From Phorcus lineatus (taxonomy: Eukaryota; Mollusca; Gastropoda; Trochida; Trochidae): a stretch of DNA of 64,000 nt. Under the pieces are notes generated by a model that searched no databases, was not told where the DNA came from, and worked only from the letters and a program-made list of their open reading frames with translations. Every line of letters starts with the position of its first letter. Positions within the stretch are counted from its first letter, which is position 1. A program made the translations under genes and the position numbers. This document shows positions 33,838-41,975 of the stretch, piece by piece. The stretch lies in the NCBI GenBank assembly GCA_921293015.1, contig OV121088.1:20249645-20313644 (forward strand), read 5' to 3'.

Positions 33838-35010
33838 CACCGGTTCCGGATCCCAAGGCTCTGGCAGTGGACGCGCTATCAATGTCCTGGGACAATCTCA
33901 TAGCCTATGCCTTTCCTCCATTCAAGTTGATTCCAGATGTTCTCAACAAAGTGAGGCAACACAATTGCGTCGTGTATCTGCTAGCTCCGGCAAGGCCCAA
34001 GAGGGCGTGTTTTCCATCGATGATCGATCTACTCATGGAACCCCCGTTAAAACTTCCTCTGTGGTGGAATCTGCTCCAACAGCCGAGGTGGCAACCGAGG
34101 TGTTCAATCTTCACGTATGGAAAATATCCAAAGAACGCTGCGAGAACGCGGTTATGCGCAGGCAACTTCTGACGCTATTTCAAGATCCATCAGACCTTCC
34201 ACGTCTGCGCTCTACGACCATAAGTGGATCAAGTTCCAGCAGTGGAGAAGAGACAGAGGTGTGGCCAAGCTCCCCTTGATATGATAGCAGATTTCTTAAA
34301 CCACTTACGCCAGGATTGCAACTTAAAAGCGGGCAGAATTGAAGGCTATAGATCGGCGATCGCCTCAGTCACAGATCTCGATGGTCTAGCTATCGGCTCG
34401 GACGTTACTCTCGCTAAGCTAATAAAGTCGTTCAAGCTTCAGGACATTAAGTCGCCAAATACTTTCCCCAAATGGGACCTTCTGTTAGTGCTGCAATCCT
34501 TGCAACGTCCTCAATACGAACCCTTGTATGCCACTTCTCTCAAGTTTCTCGCATGGAAATCAGCTTTTTTGATTGCCTTTGCTTCGGCCGCCAGAGTATC
34601 AGAGATACATGCAATAGATATATCCTCCATTGATTTTGCTCATAGATATACGTCAGTGTCGTTCAGAGCATTGCCAGAATTTCTTGCAAAAAATCAGTCT
34701 ACAGCCGCTGGTCCCTTGGGGGCCAGGGTTTATTCCTTTCCAGCTCTCCCTGTGCCTAATGATGCAAAAAATAAAGCGCATACTCTCTGCCCGGTGCGAG
34801 CTTTACATTGGTACATGGATAGGACGCATTCCATCAGGAAAGGTAGAAGACGTCTCTTTATTCCCTGCAAACCGGGTCTGTCGACAGAAATTACCAAAAA
34901 TACCATTGCTTCTTGGCTTCGTAAGACCATCTCCTTGGCCTATTCTACAGCAGATCAAGAGACAGTAGATGCCAAGTTCTCACCTCATGAGATTCGAGTG
35001 CTCTCAGTAC
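33838..35010 (+). pseudogene. DIRS RNase H tail and tyrosine recombinase
   Basis: The first part (33838-34120) reads PVPDPKALAVDALSMSW, YAFPPFKLIPDVLNKV and VVYLLAPARPKRACFPSMID, the tail that follows RNase H in DIRS elements. The recombinase begins near 34200 (LYDHKWIKFQQWRRDRGVAK), shifts frame at about 34260 and continues as 34224-35168. It shows IAFASAARVSEIHAIDIS with the first catalytic Arg, CPVRALHWYMDRT, RRRLFIP and FSPHEIRVLS. The final segment that should hold the catalytic Tyr is lost after 35000, where C/G-rich repeat DNA intrudes. The enzyme would integrate the element without a DDE integrase. Confidence 0.8.
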
Positions 35011-35742
35011 CTCTCCGCCTGAACCCCCTCCTTGGGGGAAAAAAGGGGGGGGGGAAGTTCCCGAGGGCAAGTGATTTCCAGTCCCATCCTATCACCAGAG
35101 ATGGTGGACTTCAACCACTACGTCAGGTGGGCATGTCTTCACCCCTCAGTTATTTCGCACAATACTAAGGAGTGGGTAGTTTCGCCATGTTCAACCTTAA
35201 TATCTCGTTGAGTTGGTGGTTTAGTGACGTGGTATAATCACTCTTTGGGATGTATTAATCCGCCTTGTTCGAAGTTCAAGTATTAATGCTCCCTAGCACC
35301 TCCTACCTTTTTAACATAATAATTACGGAGTGGAGAGTACAGACTAGAGCGGGAAAGTTTATTGTAATTGGAATTCCTTTCCAGCCATTGGCGGCTATTT
35401 CGTGCCGAAATTATCCTGAATTACGTTTCCTTCACAATCCTTATTAGGATTTATAGTAATTGTACTCTAGAAGTGGTAAATTATCCTTCGGTATAATCTT
35501 TTCAAAGATTAACCTTGGGAATCCTCGCCAAAATTACGCAATTATTGCGATTTTCCCATAGTTTCGGACTAAAATTAACCGGTATTCGGGATATTTTGGG
35601 ACGAAATTGATAAATTTACCGTTATTCTTAACGATTATCTCCCCTAGATGTCAAGTTATAAGCGAAATTACGCTAGTTTGGAGAGTTATTAAAACTAATT
35701 ACATACCCTTTGGAGGTCTGGATACCCTCCTCCTTACTTGGT
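35011..35742. other. DIRS 3' flank, non-coding
   Basis: A C/G-rich foldable segment (35025-35068, with CCCCCTCCTTGGGGG) follows the recombinase. After that no gene is visible. Confidence 0.4.
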
Positions 35743-36075
35743 ATTCTGTCAATGTTGGTTTAGAGGTAAGGTTTTTCGCAATAATTATGAAACAATCACA
35801 ATTATTGTTAGTAATTATAAGAAAACTTACCTCTAAACCAAAGGTTTACTCCCACCCTTGGTCTCCGTACTTCGAATAGAATGACAGTTGAGTTTGGAAT
35901 TCAAGGGAGGTAACTCAGGGGAGATAATCAGGGAAGAACAACACGCACACCACTAAAAAAATTTTTTATTCTCACTCTCTGTACGATCTCTCCGAAAGAG
36001 AGATATAAGTCAATGTTGGTTTGGAGGTAAGTTTTCTTATAATTACTAACAATAATTGTGATTGTTTCATATATC
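35743..36075. repeat. Three-arm inverted/direct repeat
   Basis: TCAATGTTGGTTTRGAGGTA occurs directly at 35749 and 36011, and its complement TTACCTCTAAACC lies at 35828-35842. The 35743-35845 piece is itself a palindrome-like hairpin, and its right arm pairs again with 36016-36075. These may be DIRS terminal/internal complementary repeats, which pair to circularise the element, or a separate foldback. Confidence 0.5.
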
Positions 36076-36679
36076 AGCTGTATCATGCATCTCCCAAATA
36101 AATGAGTTTACAAACTAATCAATACATTTATATGTTAGGTAACAAATTAAGACAAGGAAGACAAAAAGGAGGACATAATGAGTAAAAAGAACGTAGGCAG
36201 AACTTTGAGTACCATAGTATAAACAAATAGAATTGACAGCTGAGCTCTAAACATTCCAACAAAAGGATATAAGGATGAGGGGAAGCAATCAGTTCATGGA
36301 AGTGAGTATTAATACACCCCTGAAGACATCATCGTTGATGTCATTATTGGGATAGACCATCTGAGGACAGTTAACAAACATTAACAACCCTTCCAGATCA
36401 TTGACTTGAGATCTACAGCCTGATGAACACAAGTACCATCCTGTAATCATGGAATTTTCTCAAACTGAGCATTGTGCTGTAATCAAGTTTCTCACGAAAG
36501 AAGGGTTGAATGCGCCCAAAATACATATGACCAATGTGTATGGGAAAGGAGCCCCTCAATATTCTACTGTTGCAAAATGGTCAGCTGAGTTTAAGTGAGG
36601 TCGCAGCTTCTTGGACGATGACCCATGGTCAGGAAGACCTGTTGAAGCCATTACACATGACATGGTTGCATAGGTCCTG

Positions 36680-37836
36680 GCCCCGAGGTTATAAAACTTT
36701 CTTGAGTTTGATTTCATGCTCAACTCAGGTTTCATGCTCAACTCAAAACTCAGACTCAGGGTATGGAGGTTATAAAAGTCCTTGAGTTCAATTTCGAACT
36801 CAGCTTGAGTCTGAAATCGTACTCAACTCAAGTAAGGTCCGAAGCTTACTTAACACCGTACTCAGTTAAAACAAATGCATGAGTTGATAGATATTTCCCT
36901 AGATTTAGATTTTGTATGCGTGTGGTAAGGTATTTCATGGACTGAAACGGTCAGAGATTTGTTAAGATATAGTACTAGTTTTGATTTATAAAAATTTCGA
37001 GAGAGTTTTAATGATGTTTTTAAAAAGTATTTTTTTTTTAACAGTATCTCTTAATAATCGCAAATTTATGTAAAATAAACACGAAAATGTTTAAAACTTT
37101 TTATGAAAATGATATTTATGTACACGAATGTTACATATTATTTTATATATGATGAAATGATTTTATATCTCTTTAAAGAATTATTTTAAATATTTTGTTT
37201 TATTATTTGACAAACACCATAACTGTTGAATTTGGTTATTTGTTTAATGAATCTAGTTTTCTAATGTTTCAGTGTTATTGTTTTTCTAAATAAATATATT
37301 TTATGTTCATGTAATTTCTAAAAGTTCAATTACTCAAGAAAGGAATTTCTTTTAAACCTCAGTTTTTGTTTACCAAATAAATAATGTGAATAAATATAAT
37401 AATTGATTTTTATAAATGTAAAAACAGAACACTTAACATAGAGAAATTTCTCCATGGAATTAAACAGAGTTACTTCCCTTATCAAATTGGCCTTGACATT
37501 GACTACTAACAGAGAAGAGCAATGTTTGAATTAAAAAGGGTTATAAATCAATGAGTAGGTAAGAATTGAACACATTTTTCTGGTATGCAACACTTCTATC
37601 TATCTAACAACAAGGAATAAGCATTAATTACTCGAAAAAGACTTCAAATTTGTCATTAACAACAGAAAGAACATTTTTCTGAACATACTCAACTGAGTTT
37701 GGTTTTGAATTCAGTTGAGAACGGACTCAAGATGGTTTATAACCTCCAAATTTGTGTTGATCTGAGTTGAGCACAGACTCAGTGAGTTGTGCATGGAGTT
37801 GAGTTGAGTACGGAGATTGTTTTATAACCTCGGGGC
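36680..37836. mobile_element. 1.16-kb DNA transposon nested in mariner, rich in GAGTTGAGT motifs
   Basis: Perfect 18-bp inverted ends GCCCCGAGGTTATAAAAC flank the element, and the trinucleotide CTG is repeated at both junctions (36677-36679 and 37837-37839). Joining the flanks restores the mariner sequence, as judged from the second mariner copy. Both ends contain many direct and inverted copies of ACTCAACTCA/GAGTTGAGT and an inner copy of GAGGTTATAAAA. The AT-rich middle has no ORF, so it is non-autonomous. The superfamily is uncertain. Confidence 0.8.
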
Positions 37837-37990
37837 CTGGGCTTCCCAATGTCTGATCGTAAAGGTGGTCAAAATATCTTCAGAGTATGGCATTTTTCAT
37901 GGAAGAGTAAATTTTCACCATAGTTCATGAGCACTTGCATATGTCCAAGATGTCTGCAAGAAAGGTGCCACGCAACTTAAATGCATAAGG

Positions 37991-38508
37991 CTAAATAAAA
38001 AAAATGAAATGTTTCTCGGGCTCCGGCGCGTCACTTTTATGTGTGCGCGTCAAAATTTTTTATTGCCATTAAAAAAAATATTTATTTAATTTTCCGCGTC
38101 GTTATCGCTAAAAACCCCGATTATCCATTTGTCCACTATAATTTAGTGTCTGTAAGAACGAGTGTACTTCCGTTTGCAAACTCCTAACATCGCGTACACG
38201 CTCTCTACATTGAGTGGGCTTTATGCAGCTGCCTATTTATATCGATGTACGATGAAAAAGAAATTCCATTTAAGCAAATTTGGGCCAACAAGCAAGCCAA
38301 ACAAAGACGAGTAGATGACATGACATGACACTATTCATCAGACATTGTGAAATTCTGAAGCTGTAAACTTGGTGCTGAGAGAAAAAATAAAATCTGTTCC
38401 TCCCTCGTCACTTTTTTTCCTTTAAAAAAAAAAAGAAAAAAAAAGTCCTCCCTCCCTCGTCACTTTTGAAAAAAATGTGCCCGTGAAACATTTAATTTTT
38501 TTTATGCA
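37991..38508. mobile_element. Short hAT-like non-autonomous element nested in mariner
   Basis: Imperfect inverted ends match over about 32 bases (AAATAAAAAAAATGAAATGT against its complement near 38483-38505). The flanking 8-mers GCATAAGG and GCCTAAGA agree at six of eight positions, which suits an old 8-bp target duplication as made by hAT elements. There is no ORF. The mariner transposase continues on both sides. Confidence 0.55.
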
Positions 38509-39235
38509 GCCTAAGAGAGTTGAATCAAGCTGTGAGGTCTTGGACATCTACAATGCTGATCCCGATAACTTTCATGCCCGCCTGGTTACAGGGGATGAAA
38601 CGTGGATTCATCCTGGTATTCCGACACGGAAGCATGAGCACTCTCCTGCACCCAAGAAATTCAGAACTCGACCTGCTGCTGGTAAGTTCATGGCAACCAA
38701 TTTCTGGGATTCAAGGGGCGTGATATTTATAGACTATAAACCACCATAAAATACAATAACAGGAGCCTATGCTGACTTGTTGAAGCAGCTGAGAGCGGCG
38801 ATCAAGAAGAGGAGGGGCAGCATTTAACTCCTGAGTTATGTTTCTTCATGACAACGCTCCAGTGCACAAGAGTCGTATTGCACAGGCTGCACTTTAACAA
38901 TATGGCTTTGAACAACTTAACCATCCCCCTATGGTCCACATCTGGCCCCAAGGGACTCTTATCTGTTTCGCAATTTGAAATTACACTTGCGTGGTACAAG
39001 ATTTGGCGGTTATAATGAACTCAAGGAAGCTACTGAGGCGTGGCTGAGGGGCCAGACAGAAGACTACTACCACAAGTGCATCAAGGTCCACGGACATTAT
39101 ATTGTAAACAATTCAATCAATATCACAACCATTGGCTTCTGTTTTACATCCACTTCTATGAACTTATTGACTTCCCCTCGTAACAATGAACAAAACTGAA
39201 CACAATATGATTTGACAAGATGCACTGACAATGTT

Positions 39236-41213
39236 AATGACAATGACAAACTGTCTGAGGTGTAGAATGTACCTGTAGAATGTACGTATACACACACACT
39301 CACTGAGGTGTAGGACATATTTGTAGTATGTGTGTACTAGAGCTGCAACGAATACACTACCAGGCGAATACGATACGTATCACGAATATGGGGTAGCGAA
39401 TACGAATAATTATTCACGAATATGAATGCAAAAATAAACAAATTGAAAACACCCAAAAATCCCCGCCATGCAGGAGGTGTTGAAAATATAATTTAATTCA
39501 GTTACTCAAATAATTCTGATTCAGTAAGTTTCTTAATGTTTTTTCAACTAAATGCTTAACCTTTCAATGTAAAATTAAAAAATTCTCAATAGTCATTCAT
39601 TCAGTTAACCACTGCTAGGTAATTAAAACAGCAAAGCAGACGATGTCCAGATCAATTTATAGACGTGTAACCGTGCTGTGGTAAAATACTGAAAACACAT
39701 TACATTAAGTAAACTAAAAGCACTCAAGTTCTTTTAAACATTATTAAGTAGAGTTATGATGTATACAAATTACTTGACACACACCACGTATTGTTTTGAC
39801 CCTGTTAAGAAAGCTGACATTAACAATTACTTCAGCTATGATATAGGTCGCTGCTCCTTTGTGCACCCCTTTTAACGCAAGCTCCGTGGGCTTGTTATAT
39901 ACCGTGCTCAGTCGATGTATGGAGCTTTGTAACCGGATGTTGAAGTTATTGGAGGGAGGGTATAGTAACAGCATGTAAACAATAACTACTTGCGATTTCC
40001 CGACAGTTTATTATTGTATCCTCTGTGAAGATAAGTTGACAGCTCTTTCAAAATTTATTTGTACAATAAAAATTACATGCGGAAAGTTAGGCGCATAAAG
40101 CTGAAAACACATGCGACACTTTTTAAAAATCATGCGAGAATGTAGCGGTCAGGCCGTAAATCTGAAACACTGTATTTTGTGAACGTAAATTTAAAAAAAG
40201 TATTTCTATTCAGATTCAATACAAATTTCGTGCACATAATTTATGTTAAAGTGAATAGTAACAAAAAATTTAAAAATCGAAAATATTCGGTTTTCATTGT
40301 AACGAATAACGAATACGATTCACTTCCTGTCACGGTTCGATTCACCGAATATACGAATGTATCGTTGCAGCTCTAGTGTGTACACACAAACACTCTCTGA
40401 GGTGTACAACGTACCTGTAGAATTCACCTACACACACACACTCTCTGAGATGAGCAAAGTACCTGTAGAATGTACCTACACACACACACGTGCACTCTCT
40501 GATGTGTACAATATACCTGTAAAATGTACACACACACACACATATGCACTCTCTGAGGTGTACAACATACCAGTAGAATGTACCTACACCCACACACACT
40601 CTCCGAGTTGTACAACATACCTGTAGAATGTACCTACACCCACACACACTCTCCGAGTTGTACAACATACCTGTAGAATGTACCTACACCCACACACACT
40701 CTCTGAGGTGTACAACATACCAGTAGAATGTACCTACACCCACACACACTCTCCGAGTTGTACAACATACTTGAAGAATGTACCTACACCCACACACTCT
40801 CTCTGAGGTGTACAACATACCAGTAGAATGTACCTACACCCACACACACTCTCCGAGTTGTACAACATACCTGTAGAAGGTACCTACACCCACACACACT
40901 CTCCGAGTTGTACAACATACCTGTAGAATGTACCTACACCCACACACACTCTCTGAGGTGTACAACGTACCTGTAGAATGTACCTACACCCACACACACT
41001 CTCTGAGGTGTACAACGTACCTGTAGAATGTACCTACACCCACACACACTCTCTGAGGTGTACAACGTACCTGTAGAATGTGCGTACACACACAAACTCT
41101 CTGAGGTGTACAACGTACCCATAGAATGTGCGTACACACACAAACTCTCTGAAGTAACCAACGTACCTGTAGAATGTGCGTACACACACAAACTCCGCCA
41201 CATCCCATAGACT
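39236..41213 (-). repeat. Minisatellite built from a THOC3 exon end and its 5' splice site
   Basis: Units of 48-50 bp (a few longer) repeat 16 times between about 40384 and 41213, and twice more at 39236-39337 beyond a hAT insertion. On the minus strand each unit contains GTGTGTGT...ACATTCTACAG, derived from the last 29 nt of the THOC3 exon, and then GTACGTTG or GTATGTTG from the intron start. The exon-proximal unit is the real exon-intron junction. Eleven of the 18 units (counting the real one) keep CAG|GT; most others keep GT. The repeats nearest the exon are the most similar to it. Confidence 0.9.
39338..40375. mobile_element. hAT-type non-autonomous element inside the minisatellite
   Basis: Inverted ends TAGAGCTGCAACGAATA and TATCGTTGCAGCTCTA are flanked by an exact 8-bp duplication, GTGTGTAC (39330-39337 and 40376-40383). 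The 8-bp duplication and TAGAGCTGCAACGA-type ends are hallmarks of hAT transposons. Subterminal CGAATACGA repeats are present at both ends. It is 1,038 bp long with no transposase. Confidence 0.9.
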
Positions 41214-41328
41214 AACAAGAGCATCTGCGCTGCCAGTTGCAAAGTATGTACCGGTGGGATCAAACTCAATACAGATACAGTTGGCTGGATGTGCATTTAA
41301 CACATGCTGAAGTTTCAATTCTGGGTAA
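41167..41328 (-). CDS. THOC3: THOC3, internal coding exon with a duplicated 3' end
   Basis: The 162-nt exon follows acceptor TATTATTTACAG and ends at CATTCTACAG|GTACGTTGG. It encodes YPELKLQHVLNAHPANCICI, then EFDPTGTYFATGSADALVSL and WDVAEFVCVRTFYR (the last Arg split with the next exon), two WD40 strand sets of THOC3. Entry and exit phases fit the exons at 61393-61597 and 28090-28190. Its last 29 nt and the adjoining donor form the unit of the downstream minisatellite, so several further donors lie in the intron. The exon itself is undamaged. An open frame runs on for 44 codons past the donor into the array. Confidence 0.95.
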
Positions 41329-41975
41329 CTGTAAATAATAACAGAATTCATATTATAGTAGTAGGTTATTGGGAGTCGATTAGTAATCAACTAGTTGTTC
41401 CTTTTTAAATACTGAAAGTAAAGCCATTGGGTCTTTAGCTACTCAGGCTTTCTATTGTTTGATGACAGAATCTCAAACTTGCCGAGCCTATCGCTTTACC
41501 CAGTAATCCACTAAATTCAAGACCTATCAAGTGATCTACTGGGATCATGGTATTTCAGGTTTTCATCAAAAAGTCATTGTGTGTGTGTGGTGTGTGTTTA
41601 TATAAATAAACTAGGGGCTGTATAATAAAAATAGATCCCATGTGCTCTGTAGCTCATCAGCTTTGTATTGTTGATGTGCAGGTGTAACACAATACACCTG
41701 TTAGTTCTCCAGGTGAAAATGGAGGAAATTTGATAAAACCATAACATATTTCTTAATTGATGATACAAAATAGAAAACAGATTCTTTTAAAAATGATAAG
41801 GGAGTAACTATATCTCAAGACAATTACACTCTGATTTATTTGCTCTCGTATATCTGTAAGCACTTAAAGCATTTAAAACAACTAAAAACATGCTTTGAAT
41901 GAGCAGAATATCATTTCTGACCAACATCCTACCTCCATCTTCTGACTCCTCCCATTGTTGCCCACCCATCCCAAA
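41329..41975. other. THOC3 intron near exon
   Basis: This begins the 20,064-bp intron 41329-61392. It contains a TAGCTCATCAG end at 41650-41662, a fragment of the repeat family seen at 47519, and a short (TG)n at 41578-41600. No gene is present. Confidence 0.5.

Larger units (their letters stand above)
36449..39110 (+). pseudogene. Mariner (SETMAR-like) transposase relic, twice interrupted
   Basis: The transposase starts with ATG at 36449 and shows KFLTKEGLNA, then MTNVYGKG and the KW...EF region. After the first insertion, SDRKGGQ resumes at about 37850. After the second, 38517-38749 reads DIYNADPDNFHARLVTGDET with the first catalytic Asp, then KKFRTRPAAGK and FWDSRGVIFIDY. The second Asp is in HDNAPVHKS at about 38850. 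The third site, normally YSPDLAPSDY, is destroyed. The block RGQTEDYYHKC near 39060 is the C-terminus. Stops and frame breaks confirm a pseudogene. Confidence 0.85.
36273..39182 (+). mobile_element. Mariner transposon carrying two nested insertions
   Basis: The 5' end GATGAGGGGAAGCAATCAGT and 3' end AACTTATTGACTTCCCCTCG are the terminal repeats also seen on the 12299-16643 mariner. The transposase is interrupted at 36680-37836 and again at 37991-38508. Without these the element is about 1.24 kb, the usual mariner size. Confidence 0.8.

Noticed and set aside
36449..39110. A SETMAR-like host gene
   Set aside because: The matches are only to the mariner transposase half, both copies have terminal repeats and disrupted frames, and no SET domain is present.
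39236..41213. CRISPR-like array
   Set aside because: The DNA is eukaryotic, there are no unique spacers, and the units are a simple head-to-tail minisatellite.
40342..41390. Overlapping repetitive ORFs (for example ...RTFYRYVVHLRECVWV) as a repeat-protein gene
   Set aside because: They are frames through the 48-50-bp minisatellite. Only the part from the THOC3 exon 41167-41328 is supported as coding; extension past the donor is discussed as an alternative-splicing possibility only.
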